Origin: Chitinophagales bacterium
GTDB lineage: Bacteria > Bacteroidota > Bacteroidia > Chitinophagales > Chitinophagaceae
Assembly: GCA_020636495.1 (NCBI GenBank)
Contig: JACJXQ010000008.1
Coordinates: forward strand, 1,922,001-1,986,000
Direction of reading: 5' to 3'
DNA length: 64,000 nucleotides
Shown: in pieces, positions 44,087 to 52,479 of the stretch
Layout of the letters: every line of letters begins with the position of its first letter
Position numbering within the stretch: position 1 is the stretch's first letter
Translations under genes and position numbers: made by a program
Notes under the pieces: model-generated
The model's database searches: none
Seen by the model: only the letters and a program-made list of their open reading frames with translations
Told to the model about the DNA's origin: nothing

Positions 44087-44545
44087 ATGATGAACAGATT
44101 GTTATTACCACATTGGTTTAGGAAAACAGGATTGGCACTATTGCCTTTTGCTATTGTTTTGATGATACTCGCCTTTTTCTACGAATACGATCTCCCGTTT
44201 CTGGCATACAATACATGCCACAGCACAAAAGACTTTTTAGATACGAGCAACCATAACCTTACCGATGAACTGGCAGTTGTGAGTTTATTTGCATGCTTAT
44301 TCTTCCTGGCCTTTTCTAAGGAAAAACATGAAGATGAATATCTGAATGAAGTGAGGCTTAAGGCGTTGCAGATAAGTGTTTACATAAACTATATTGTATT
44401 GGCCGTAGCCACTGTTACGGTATACGGGCTCAGCTATATGTATGTGCTGTATGGCAACCTGTTCACTATCCTGGTTATTTTTATCCTTGTGTATTACTAT
44501 CGTGTACATATTAAAGGCCGCCTGGCGAGGGAGGAACAAATATGA
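44087..44545 (+). CDS. Four-TM membrane protein (DUF2178-like), cotranscribed with HTH regulator
   Basis: 152 residues with hydrophobic segments near 15-33, 60-76, 95-115 and 122-140, and a cytoplasmic-side loop (KEKHEDEYLNEVRLKALQ). Membrane-protein genes of this kind are commonly paired with a small XRE regulator. Its stop overlaps the next gene's start as ATGA, indicating translational coupling. A twin palindrome precedes it. Confidence 0.82.
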   Translation: MMNRLLLPHWFRKTGLALLPFAIVLMILAFFYEYDLPFLAYNTCHSTKDFLDTSNHNLTDELAVVSLFACLFFLAFSKEKHEDEYLNEVRLKALQISVYINYIVLAVATVTVYGLSYMYVLYGNLFTILVIFILVYYYRVHIKGRLAREEQI

Positions 44546-44742
44546 AGAATACTGTAAAGGTGGAACGTGCCAAAAAGAATGTTACCCAGGCTGAGCTGGC
44601 TGAGGCTATAGGAGTGTCCCGCCAAACTATTAATGCAATGGAAGCGGGCAAATACATACCGTCAACATTACTGGCACTCAGGATAGCACGTTATTTCGGA
44701 ACAAATGTTGAACAAATATTCTCCCTTGAGGAAGGGGAATAG
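44542..44742 (+). CDS. Small XRE-family HTH regulator
   Basis: 66 residues consisting only of a Cro/C1-type HTH: VERAKKNVTQAELAEAIGVSRQTINAMEAGKYIPSTLLALRIARYF. The compact single-domain YvaO/CopY-length form typically binds DNA as a dimer and often represses its own operon. It overlaps the membrane-protein gene by 4 bases. The twin palindrome at 44040-44075 is the obvious operator candidate. Confidence 0.95.
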   Translation: MKNTVKVERAKKNVTQAELAEAIGVSRQTINAMEAGKYIPSTLLALRIARYFGTNVEQIFSLEEGE

Positions 44743-44805
44743 CCTGTATTTGTTTTTTAATTCTTTAAATTCGATGGAATAATTTAATAATCGGTTAAGA
44801 GATAT

Positions 44806-44813
44806 TACTTTTG
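44806..44813 (+). promoter_or_regulatory. TAnnTTTG promoter box for pyrR-pyrB
   Basis: Exact TACTTTTG. It overlaps the earliest possible TTG start (44811), so that start cannot be used from this promoter, and transcription would begin only a few bases before the family-consistent TTG at 44832. Confidence 0.6.
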
Positions 44814-44831
44814 CACGAAACACGCAGTTTT

Positions 44832-45365
44832 TTGAAGACCCTGCTAGATCATACTCAGCTTAATATTACACTGCAGCGGCTGGCGCACCAGCTGATAGAA
44901 AACCATCTTAATTTTGAAAATACTGCTATAATAGGTATTCAGCCCAGGGGAGTATTACTCAGTGACCGCATAGCACAACTCGTGCAACAAATTACCAAAC
45001 AGAAATATATTGACTATGGTAAACTGGATATTACCTTTTACCGTGATGATATACACCAGGGCAATGATATACATGTACCCAAACGTACTGATATAGAATT
45101 CAGTATTGAGGGCAGGGACGTGGTACTGATAGACGATGTGTTGCATACCGGCAGGACCATACGTTCGGCCATGGATGCACTCATAGACTTCGGACGCCCG
45201 AGAAGTGTGGAGTTACTTGTGTTGATCGACAGAAGGTTCAGCCGGGAGTTACCTATACAACCGGATTACATCGGTCATTCTATAGATACTATCATTACAC
45301 AAAAAGTAAAAGTATACTGGTCGGAACAGGACGCAAGGGACGAGGTGGTACTATTTGATAAATAA
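44832..45365 (+). CDS. pyrR: PyrR: uracil phosphoribosyltransferase / pyr operon regulator
   Basis: The TTG at 44832 gives MKTLLDHTQLNITLQRLAHQLIENH and 177 residues, the family's usual start and length; a TTG at 44811 would lie inside the promoter box. The PRPP-binding loop is VVLIDDVLHTGRTIRSAMDAL, and IGIQPRGVLLSDRI and LVLIDRRFSRELPIQPD match PyrR. PyrR binds UMP and RNA and in Firmicutes controls transcription attenuation. Here there is no room for a leader upstream. It is followed 14 bases later by pyrB. Confidence 0.93.
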   Translation: MKTLLDHTQLNITLQRLAHQLIENHLNFENTAIIGIQPRGVLLSDRIAQLVQQITKQKYIDYGKLDITFYRDDIHQGNDIHVPKRTDIEFSIEGRDVVLIDDVLHTGRTIRSAMDALIDFGRPRSVELLVLIDRRFSRELPIQPDYIGHSIDTIITQKVKVYWSEQDARDEVVLFDK

Positions 45366-45379
45366 AGACAAAACAATAG

Positions 45380-46312
45380 ATGTCATTATCTGTAAAACAC
45401 TTACTGGGAATTAAAGAACTGCAGGCTGCGGATATACACACTATATTCCGTACTGCGGATAATTTCAAGCAGGTTTTACAACGCCCGATAAAGAAAGTGC
45501 CTACACTGCGTGACACAACAGTTGCCAATGTGTTCTTTGAGAATTCTACCCGTACTCGTATCTCGTTTGAGCTGGCAGAGAAAAGGTTGAGTGCTGACGT
45601 GGTCAACTTTTCTGCGTCCGGCTCTTCCGTGTCAAAAGGTGAGACGCTGATAGATACAGTAAACAATATCCTGGCCATGAAAGTGGATATGGTGGTAATG
45701 CGCCACAGCGCGACAGGTGCACCATGGTTTCTTGCCGACCATATCGACGCCAGCATTATCAATGCAGGTGATGGCATTAATGAACATCCTACGCAGGCGT
45801 TGCTGGATGCATTCTCTATGCGCGAGAAACTGGGTGACCTGAAGGGTAAGCGAATAGCCATTATAGGAGACATTATGCACTCAAGGGTGGCATTGAGTAA
45901 TATATTTTGCCTGAAGAAACTTGGCGCAGAGGTGATGGTAGCAGGCCCGCCGACGCTGATACCCAAACACATACAGGACCTTGGTGTAAAAGTAGAATAC
46001 AATGTAAAAAAAGCACTGCAATGGTGCGAGGTAGCCAATGTATTGCGGATACAATTGGAAAGGCAGAACAAACCACTCTTTTCTACATTGAGAGAGTATG
46101 CGCTTTTCTACGGTATCAACAGGCAGATGCTGGATAGCCTGGACAAAGAAATAACAATTATGCACCCGGGACCTATAAACAGGGGAGTAGAATTAAATTC
46201 TGATGTAGCTGATGGCAACCAATCTATTATTCTTGACCAGGTAGAAAATGGTGTGGCTATCAGGATGGCCGTTATTTATCTCTTGTCCGGAAAACGGGAT
46301 TTAGTAGAGTAA
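45380..46312 (+). CDS. pyrB: Aspartate carbamoyltransferase catalytic subunit
   Basis: 310 residues. It joins carbamoyl phosphate and aspartate in pyrimidine synthesis. The carbamoyl-phosphate site is ENSTRTRISFELAEKRL, the second motif is HPTQALLDAFSMRE, and the aspartate site is HPGPINRGVEL. It is co-transcribed with pyrR. Its last 41 bases overlap the convergent glycosyltransferase gene. Confidence 0.98.
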   Translation: MSLSVKHLLGIKELQAADIHTIFRTADNFKQVLQRPIKKVPTLRDTTVANVFFENSTRTRISFELAEKRLSADVVNFSASGSSVSKGETLIDTVNNILAMKVDMVVMRHSATGAPWFLADHIDASIINAGDGINEHPTQALLDAFSMREKLGDLKGKRIAIIGDIMHSRVALSNIFCLKKLGAEVMVAGPPTLIPKHIQDLGVKVEYNVKKALQWCEVANVLRIQLERQNKPLFSTLREYALFYGINRQMLDSLDKEITIMHPGPINRGVELNSDVADGNQSIILDQVENGVAIRMAVIYLLSGKRDLVE

Positions 46313-47783
46313 AGTCGAATTTTAGTGGAAAATGCCTGTGGTATAGTTTATACCTCGACAGGCCAATAGGTTCTTCTCTGAAGCCAATACTATTTATAAT
46401 TGGAATGATGTCGTTATTACAAAGCTCTTTGTCTATCAGTACATATTTCTGCGCATAAAATATGCGGTTCACTTCCATTTGGTTATAACGTTCCAGGTAA
46501 GCCAGGAAAGCATAATCTTTTTCGGCTTCTGCACATATACCCAGTACTTCTCCTTTCGGAAATTTTTCTGCCAGGTAATGCATATTAGATATCATTTCAT
46601 GATCGCGCCCCACCTGGCCCACCTTACTACCCAGGTATATACATAATCCAAGCGATACAATTATGGCAGAGAGCCTGAATATCCTGAGCCCTTTTTGCCC
46701 GGCTTTGAACCTGTTCGTTATTACTAAAAAATAGGGGTAGGCTATTGCAGCCACTGCTAATACATAATAGGGAAGTGATGGCACTAGGTAGAATGTGCGT
46801 TGTTTCACACTCATCATAATAGGGGTAGATGCTGCCAGTCCTATAAGTAAAAAGAAGAGAGCATGTTTACCTGATGTCTTTTGCGGGGTTAACTTCAAAA
46901 GCCGTACAATAACTATAAGTATTATTGTAATGGCAATGGGTACCAGCATTTGTATAGCAAGGTCATACAACAATTGCCAGCGCCCCAAACCTCCTGTAGT
47001 TATCTCCCTTTGCCCCGACAATGCTGCTATAAGTTGTTGGTTAAGATATCTGTCGAAGCTGGCACGAGGTCCGGGAAACTGGTAAAAGATCACATAAAAA
47101 GCTATTAGCATGGCTGTAAGGAATATGGTTAGCATTACGGCTGTAAAAAACTGTTTGCCACTGCCTCGTTGATATACCAGCCAATATAGGCCGGGGACAG
47201 CCAGCGGGAAAGCGCCTACCGGGCCTTTGGTCAATGTGGCGCAGAATATCAGTATACCACAGGTTATGATCCCCCACATGTTGTTGTCCTTTAGTGAGCG
47301 GTATAACGTCCATACTGCCGCAATATCAAACAGGGCCATGGTGCAGTCAAGAATGTTATTGGTATATCCCCATGTGATAGTTGGTACCAGGCACCAGAGC
47401 AGTAAAGGCAAAGCGTAACTATAGCTTACCCCGTTACCTGGTATTGCGCGGTTCCAGAACTGCTTCAGTAATATTGCTGTCAGTAACCATATTACGAATG
47501 AATATATTTTTTCAGTCAGGTAATGATCGCCAAATATCTTAAAGAAAATAGCCTGTAAGCCAAAGAACAGGGGTGGGTGTTCAGAGAAGATCCAGGGGTT
47601 ACGATAGTATAATGCCCAGAAACTGCCTTTGCCTATGGCCAGGTTGCGCGAAATAGCGGCATAGGTTACACCGTCCAGAAAAAGGCCCTCTGGTACCAGC
47701 CTGTCCAGCATCAGCATTGAGGTAAGGATGATAATGGTAATACAGGCTATCAGTCTTGTATTGTTGCCGCTTGGGTTACTCAC
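46272..47783 (-). CDS. GT39-like polytopic glycosyltransferase (PMT/ArnT-like), GTG start
   Basis: I place the start at the GTG at 47783 (MSNPSGNNTRLIACITIIIL...), right before the first membrane helix; the open frame continues upstream to 48080 but would then overlap accD and its promoter. 503 residues with about 10 hydrophobic segments. The first luminal loop has LFLDGVTYAAISRNLAIGKG and SEHPPLFFGLQAIFF, the acidic loop of the PMT/ArnT family. It likely transfers a lipid-linked sugar to a lipid A- or protein-type acceptor. Its 3' end overlaps pyrB by 41 bases, a convergent overlap. Confidence 0.83.
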   Translation of the reverse strand: MSNPSGNNTRLIACITIIILTSMLMLDRLVPEGLFLDGVTYAAISRNLAIGKGSFWALYYRNPWIFSEHPPLFFGLQAIFFKIFGDHYLTEKIYSFVIWLLTAILLKQFWNRAIPGNGVSYSYALPLLLWCLVPTITWGYTNNILDCTMALFDIAAVWTLYRSLKDNNMWGIITCGILIFCATLTKGPVGAFPLAVPGLYWLVYQRGSGKQFFTAVMLTIFLTAMLIAFYVIFYQFPGPRASFDRYLNQQLIAALSGQREITTGGLGRWQLLYDLAIQMLVPIAITIILIVIVRLLKLTPQKTSGKHALFFLLIGLAASTPIMMSVKQRTFYLVPSLPYYVLAVAAIAYPYFLVITNRFKAGQKGLRIFRLSAIIVSLGLCIYLGSKVGQVGRDHEMISNMHYLAEKFPKGEVLGICAEAEKDYAFLAYLERYNQMEVNRIFYAQKYVLIDKELCNNDIIPIINSIGFREEPIGLSRYKLYHRHFPLKFDFTLLNPVFRTRDK

Positions 47784-47894
47784 GTTTGTTTCAGCTATTG
47801 TTGAAACGATAAAAATATAAAAAGAGCAGTATAATGCTTTGTAATATATGCCTAAGATTTCAGCAATAATCCTTTTTACTTCTGTTCCAAAGCG

Positions 47895-47902
47895 TATCTT
47901 TG
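47895..47902 (+). promoter_or_regulatory. TAnnTTTG promoter box for accD
   Basis: Exact TATCTTTG, 56 bases before the accD ATG. Confidence 0.5.
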
Positions 47903-47958
47903 TCAATTCGTCTAATGACAGACAGGAATAGTGAGATTGTATAACAAAACAGAAAATT

Positions 47959-48819
47959 ATGTCATCTACCTGGTTTCGACGTATTAAAAAGGGTATCCTG
48001 ACCAGTACCCAGGAAAAGAAAGAAGCCCCGGACGGACTTTGGCATAAATGTCCTGAGTGTAAACACACAGTGACAACCAAAGAACTCGAAGAGCAACTAT
48101 ATGTTTGCCCTAAATGCGATTATCATAACAGGATAAACGCGAAAGAATATTTTGCAATACTGTTTGACGGACAGGAACACGAACTGCTGTTTGAGAATAT
48201 TACTCCCACAGACAAGCTGGGTTTTGTAGATATGAAACCCTATACCGACAGGCTGGCCGGGGCACAGAAAACCACGGGCCTGAAAGATGCCATGACGGTA
48301 GGTGTAGGTAATGTTGACGGAAAGAGACTGGTAGTAGCCTGCATGAACTTCAATTTTATTGGTGGTTCCATGGGCTCGGTAGTAGGCGAAAAGATCAGCG
48401 AATCAATAGACTACTGTATTGCCAACAAGCTACCCCTGATGATCATTTCAAAATCGGGTGGTGCTCGCATGATGGAAAGCGCCTTTTCGCTGATGCAGAT
48501 GGCCAAAACATCGGCAAAACTGACCCTGCTGGCCAAAGCAAAACTTCCTTATATCTCACTGATGACAGACCCGACTACGGGTGGTGTTACTGCGTCCTAC
48601 GCTATGCTGGGCGATATCAATATTGCTGAGCCTAAGGCATTGATCGGCTTTGCCGGTCCCAGGGTGATCAAAGAGACCATTAAGAAAGACCTGCCAGAAG
48701 GGTTTCAGCGCTCGGAGTTCCTGCAGGAGCATGGCTTCCTGGACTTTATCGTGAACCGCAAAGACCTGGTTAAGCAGTTATCTACTACCATCGACTGGTT
48801 CTTAAAAGACAATAAATAA
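47959..48819 (+). CDS. accD: Acetyl-CoA carboxylase carboxyltransferase subunit beta
   Basis: 286 residues. It forms the carboxyltransferase with AccA and makes malonyl-CoA for fatty acid synthesis. The zinc ribbon CPECKHTV...YVCPKCDYH lies near residues 34-58, and the core has SGGARMMESAFSLMQM and MTDPTTGGVTASYAMLGD (the oxyanion-hole glycines). accA is not nearby. It is followed 2 bases later by smpB. Confidence 0.97.
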   Translation: MSSTWFRRIKKGILTSTQEKKEAPDGLWHKCPECKHTVTTKELEEQLYVCPKCDYHNRINAKEYFAILFDGQEHELLFENITPTDKLGFVDMKPYTDRLAGAQKTTGLKDAMTVGVGNVDGKRLVVACMNFNFIGGSMGSVVGEKISESIDYCIANKLPLMIISKSGGARMMESAFSLMQMAKTSAKLTLLAKAKLPYISLMTDPTTGGVTASYAMLGDINIAEPKALIGFAGPRVIKETIKKDLPEGFQRSEFLQEHGFLDFIVNRKDLVKQLSTTIDWFLKDNK

Positions 48820-48821
48820 GC

Positions 48822-49271
48822 TTGGCCCAGCAGCAGGTATATATCAAGAACCGCCCCGTTACTTTTGAGTATGCAATAGAAGATAAACTCACGGCGGGCA
48901 TCGTGCTGACCGGATCTGAAATAAAGTCGGTACGGGCGGGGAAGGTGAGCTTTAACGATAGTTATTGTTTCTTTCACGAAGGCGAGCTATGGATAAAAAG
49001 CCTGCACATTGCTGAATATGTGAATGCTGGCTATGCAGGTCATGCGCCTACACGCGAGCGCAAGCTGCTGCTCACCAAAAAGGAATTACGCAAATGGGCC
49101 CAGAAGATAAAAGAAAAGGGACTGACCATTGTGCCGCTGGCCATGTACATCAATGAGAATGGCTATGCTAAAATAGACATAGGGCTGGCCAAGGGTAAAA
49201 AAACACATGACAAGCGCGAAAGCATTAAGCAGAGAGATGCCGACAGGGAGATGAAACGATACCTGAAGTAG
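48822..49271 (+). CDS. smpB: SsrA-binding protein SmpB (TTG start)
   Basis: 149 residues starting at TTG, with MAQQQVYIKNRPVTFEYAIEDKLTAGIVLTGSEIKSVRAG, the normal N-terminus for SmpB. It binds tmRNA and delivers it to stalled ribosomes. The core GEIKS-type strand, SLHIAEYVNAGYAGHAPTRERKLLLTKKEL and the basic tail KKTHDKRESIKQRDADREMKRYLK are all present. It is placed 2 bases after accD, likely co-transcribed. Confidence 0.97.
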   Translation: MAQQQVYIKNRPVTFEYAIEDKLTAGIVLTGSEIKSVRAGKVSFNDSYCFFHEGELWIKSLHIAEYVNAGYAGHAPTRERKLLLTKKELRKWAQKIKEKGLTIVPLAMYINENGYAKIDIGLAKGKKTHDKRESIKQRDADREMKRYLK

Positions 49272-49273
49272 TA

Positions 49274-49489
49274 TTACTCCAGCCAGCAGTTGATCACATC
49301 GGGCGTATTTGGGGGCTGATTATTACCCTCGCACTTTTCCCTGGCCTTTTTACTGCTTGCAGCTTTAATTTCTTTAGAATATTGCTGAAAGACGATACCG
49401 CCTTCGCAGGTGCAGGTATAGGGTTTCTTACAGGAAAATAGAGTGGCTGTAAGTAGCAATAATGTTGCGGGCAGCAAGGCTTTTTTCAT
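49274..49489 (-). CDS. Tiny lipoprotein, Cys-rich, hypothetical
   Basis: 71 residues with a lipobox (TLFSC, Cys about residue 20), then KKPYTCTCEGGIVF and a C-terminal CWLE; five Cys in total. A small lipoprotein of unknown role. It is convergent with smpB, with 2 bases between the stop codons. Confidence 0.72.
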   Translation of the reverse strand: MKKALLPATLLLLTATLFSCKKPYTCTCEGGIVFQQYSKEIKAASSKKAREKCEGNNQPPNTPDVINCWLE

Positions 49490-49572
49490 ATATATGTAAC
49501 GCTTTACGGAGGTGTTTTAGTATTGCCTTTAAAACTGGCAACGTATTTGCAATAATAGTTCAAAACCATGTT

Positions 49573-50253
49573 ATGAAAAAATTGATATACTTACTCGCAG
49601 GTGCAATATTAACAGGCGGATGCACCAAGAAGGTAGACTCGAACGACCTGAAGGATGACGTGCCTTATTACCAGGTATACGAAGTGGCATATAATAAAAC
49701 GGATAACAGTACCAATGCTACTGCCGGCTTCCAGGTAAGGGACAAGTCGGGGGCTAAGGTGCTGCTTTCCGACGGAGCATCCGTCAGGGCTAATAATATG
49801 ACCGCCAATACCAGCTCGATAGACAAAACCCGCTATACCTGGGCGCTGAACGGCATGCCCGATGTAGATTTTGCACTGGCCAAGAACTCCGGCGATACCA
49901 TAACAAATGTAGTACTGAGGTCGGATATTGGAGATGTGGAGATTGTAGGTGGCTTGCCATCTTCTGTGTCAAAAAGCAATGGGTTTGATTTCAGTTGGGC
50001 AGGTGCTGCCCTCGCAGGTCAGGAGTCGATGACCGTATCTGTTGTGAGCGGAATAGCTACCGATATTGTGACCAGATCGGTAACAAATAATACTGTGACC
50101 ATAACGGCAGACGACCTTAAGAATTGCCCTACCGGAAACATAAGTGTAGTGCTAACCAGGACCAAAGATATGCCGGTGAAAAAGGAAGACGGTGGTGCAG
50201 GAGGCAGCATACAGGTAAGGCTGACGATAAGTGCCAAAACAGTTTTAAACTAG
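49573..50253 (+). CDS. Hypothetical lipoprotein
   Basis: The ATG at 49573 gives MKKLIYLLAGAILTGGCTKKVDSNDL, an excellent lipoprotein signal; a longer in-frame start exists but lies upstream of it. The 226-residue protein has beta-strand patterns (YQVYEVAYNKTDNSTNATAGFQVRDKSG, VEIVGGLPSSVSKSNGFDFSW) and a final GGAGGSIQVRLTISAKTVLN. No named domain. It ends in a strong bidirectional terminator. Confidence 0.78.
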   Translation: MKKLIYLLAGAILTGGCTKKVDSNDLKDDVPYYQVYEVAYNKTDNSTNATAGFQVRDKSGAKVLLSDGASVRANNMTANTSSIDKTRYTWALNGMPDVDFALAKNSGDTITNVVLRSDIGDVEIVGGLPSSVSKSNGFDFSWAGAALAGQESMTVSVVSGIATDIVTRSVTNNTVTITADDLKNCPTGNISVVLTRTKDMPVKKEDGGAGGSIQVRLTISAKTVLN

Positions 50254-50286
50254 CAGATTGTAACGCCTGTTATTGTAAGACAGTAA

Positions 50287-50318
50287 AAAGCCCCGTGGTA
50301 TTTTTACCACGGGGCTTT
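50287..50318. terminator. Bidirectional terminator
   Basis: A 14 bp stem AAAGCCCCGTGGTA / TACCACGGGGCTTT with a TTTT loop lies between the convergent genes 49573 and 50341. T-rich tails on both strands. Confidence 0.85.
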
Positions 50319-50340
50319 GTCATTCATCAGTAAATATCAG

Positions 50341-51522
50341 TTATTCATACTTCACCCATTGCAGGTGTTGTTGCGCTCCTTTATCGTTGGTTATGTTGAT
50401 GTGATACATACCTGCGGGAAGATCTGCCACCTGCAATGTTGTTACCGGCTGTTTTGTGTGCAGACTTTGTATCATTTTGCCGGCATTGTCATACAGGCCA
50501 ATGGAGTACACACCACCAACAGGCAGGGATACGTGCAGTTGTTTTGTGCCGGGGTTAGGGTATAGCACACCATCTATCTTCCCTGCTACATCATTTACAC
50601 CGGTATTGCCATATACAAACGCTATAATATGCGGGCTGGGTGGCAGGTCTATGGCTGCCAGTTCGCTGTTGTCACTTTCTTTGTACACGGTTACCGAATC
50701 ATCAAAGTGATTCACGCACCACATCTCGGCACGGGTAGGGTGTGTATACATTTCAAAAGGTTCGCGCGGACTGTTGATAGAGTCCATTAGTGTCATGTCA
50801 GAGGTTTTTATTACGTATATCTTAAAGTCGTTGGTGTTGGATACATACATTTTGCTGCTGTCTGATGATACCGCAACACCGCTGTTATTACCACCTGGAA
50901 TATCTACGGAGTCGGTAATGGTTTTGTTCGCAGCATCTATTTTATATACTCTGTGCGTAATAGTGGCAGCTTTATAAGCTATGCTGCCGCCTTTGGTAAA
51001 ACGTATGGGGCTGTTGTCATACTGGTCAACTCCTGCTTTGAAAGAGCTTACCGTCATACTGCCGGTAAGGTTGCTCACTATATATACCTGCGTACTGTCA
51101 GACAACCAGGCCTCATCGGCACCCGGGCAAAGCTCCAGCCTGTATGGATGGGTAGATACCATGACAGAGTCAATAATCGCTTTGGTAGATATCCTGATAC
51201 GCAGGAGGTAGGCACCACTGATGGCGTAAAGGGTATCGCCGCGCACTTCCATATCCTGCACATAATGCTTTATAGAGTCGGTGATGGTCTCATTAGCCAT
51301 GTCGATAAAGTACAATGTACTGTCCCATACATTTGATGCAAAGCCCATAGTGCTGCTTGCCGCAACAAATGAGTTGTTCATGGTACCGATAGTGCCCGTA
51401 CGTATATAGTTGGTGCCATTCACCACGCCCACGCCGGGGAAACCATTGCTGATGACTTTTTGCCCATGTACGTTCGCTATGCACAATATAGCAGCCATAA
51501 ATGCAAGGTAGATATTTTTCAT
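50341..51522 (-). CDS. T9SS-sorted YVTN-type beta-propeller protein
   Basis: The ATG at 51522 gives MKNIYLAFMAAILCIANVHGQK, a signal peptide; the frame opens 8 codons earlier but without a signal. 393 residues. Repeats resembling YVTN/beta-propeller blades (DTLYAISGAYLLRIRI..., SKMYVSNTNDFKIYVIKTSDMTLMDSI) are followed by a C-terminal T9SS sorting domain VLYPNPGTKQLHVSL...LQWVKYE. It should be exported by the type IX system. A bidirectional terminator lies just beyond its 3' end. Confidence 0.86.
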   Translation of the reverse strand: MKNIYLAFMAAILCIANVHGQKVISNGFPGVGVVNGTNYIRTGTIGTMNNSFVAASSTMGFASNVWDSTLYFIDMANETITDSIKHYVQDMEVRGDTLYAISGAYLLRIRISTKAIIDSVMVSTHPYRLELCPGADEAWLSDSTQVYIVSNLTGSMTVSSFKAGVDQYDNSPIRFTKGGSIAYKAATITHRVYKIDAANKTITDSVDIPGGNNSGVAVSSDSSKMYVSNTNDFKIYVIKTSDMTLMDSINSPREPFEMYTHPTRAEMWCVNHFDDSVTVYKESDNSELAAIDLPPSPHIIAFVYGNTGVNDVAGKIDGVLYPNPGTKQLHVSLPVGGVYSIGLYDNAGKMIQSLHTKQPVTTLQVADLPAGMYHINITNDKGAQQHLQWVKYE

Positions 51523-51615
51523 AGTATCAATGTTTGATCTACCCAAAGTTACTTTCCGAAAGCAGGGTGGTGCATACGTACCATTGCGTATTTTGTCATA
51601 GCCACCAGTACGGAG

Positions 51616-51664
51616 TAGTGTCCCGTTTTTTTACTGTCCCACTTTCGGGACGCGGGACATTTTT
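51616..51664 (+). repeat. Dispersed palindromic repeat, copy 1
   Basis: TAGTGTCCCG... through CGGGACATTTTT, about 49 bases. It contains a nested inverted repeat: outer TGTCCCG / CGGGACA and inner GTCCC / GGGAC. The second copy is at 53158-53205 with the same orientation and about five differences. It lies just past the 3' end of the gene at 51692. Confidence 0.8.
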
Positions 51665-51691
51665 CTTTTGTATGGTAGAGCGTGTTATATC

Positions 51692-52294
51692 TTATTCGTC
51701 AAAACTCAGGTTGACAGGCTCTTCTTTCTTTACTTTTATGTCAGTAGATGGGGTAGTTGCATCAACTATTTCAAAGGTTATTTTGTCAAACCATATTTGT
51801 CCGGTTCCTGATAGTAAGGCACCATATGCTATGTCAGCAGCGTTTTCGTCCACGTCCAGTACAATATCATATTTTGTCCATTCCGTATTCCCCTTTACGG
51901 GACGCTTGCTCATATTGTCAAATGCTGAACTTCCCTGTCCATTTTTTTTATCTACTCTCAACCAAAACCCCGCCCATCCATCTACATGCTCCGACTTCAT
52001 ATAGCCGGTCATGCGCACTCTTTTTCCCTTGAATTTTTCAGGGCTTGAGGTCTGCATCAGTGTGCCGAAACCTTTAATGTGTTTGGCGTTAGATTCAATG
52101 GTGGCACAGTTGCTTCCATCTTTTGCACCACCTTTGTCGGTACCCATATCATATTTACCAGGATCGCTCCCGGCCCTGTACCAACCGTCAGGTAACTCAT
52201 ATTTAATGTTTACTTTATCCTTCTCTCCGGCAAATACTGTTGTAGACAAGGTTAATAACACCAGTACCAGGTTATATTTCAGTAGTAGTTTCAT
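51692..52294 (-). CDS. Secreted jelly-roll domain protein
   Basis: 200 residues with a signal peptide ending VFAGEKDK. Most of the mature part is a single beta-sandwich (GWYRAGSDPGKYDMGTDKG, ATIESNAKHIKGFGTLMQ, KRVRMTGYMKSEHVDGWAGFWLRVD, LLSGTGQIWFDKITFEIV), a carbohydrate-binding-module-like fold that I recall, in other bacteria, being fused to AraC-family regulators. Here it stands alone with a signal peptide. The ligand is unknown. The two copies of the dispersed repeat lie outside this gene and its divergent neighbour. Confidence 0.75.
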   Translation of the reverse strand: MKLLLKYNLVLVLLTLSTTVFAGEKDKVNIKYELPDGWYRAGSDPGKYDMGTDKGGAKDGSNCATIESNAKHIKGFGTLMQTSSPEKFKGKRVRMTGYMKSEHVDGWAGFWLRVDKKNGQGSSAFDNMSKRPVKGNTEWTKYDIVLDVDENAADIAYGALLSGTGQIWFDKITFEIVDATTPSTDIKVKKEEPVNLSFDE

Positions 52295-52479
52295 AGTAGT
52301 GTGTTTTGTTATGTGTGAAGTTAGGACATGTTGATAGTTGTGACATTATAGCTATATTAAAATATAATAAAACATCACTTGGGCGATTAGCCTTTGTTAT
52401 AAACTATAACATGTGCAACATCAGTTACAAAAACTTAGCATGGTTATTGTTTGATACATTACAACCTATACAAAACTAT

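Noticed and set aside
44811..44832. Longer PyrR start at TTG 44811
   Set aside because: It overlaps the promoter box and adds residues absent from the PyrR family.
45295..46071. 258-residue minus-strand frame inside pyrB
   Set aside because: Shadow of pyrB, with no recognisable domain and unusual composition.
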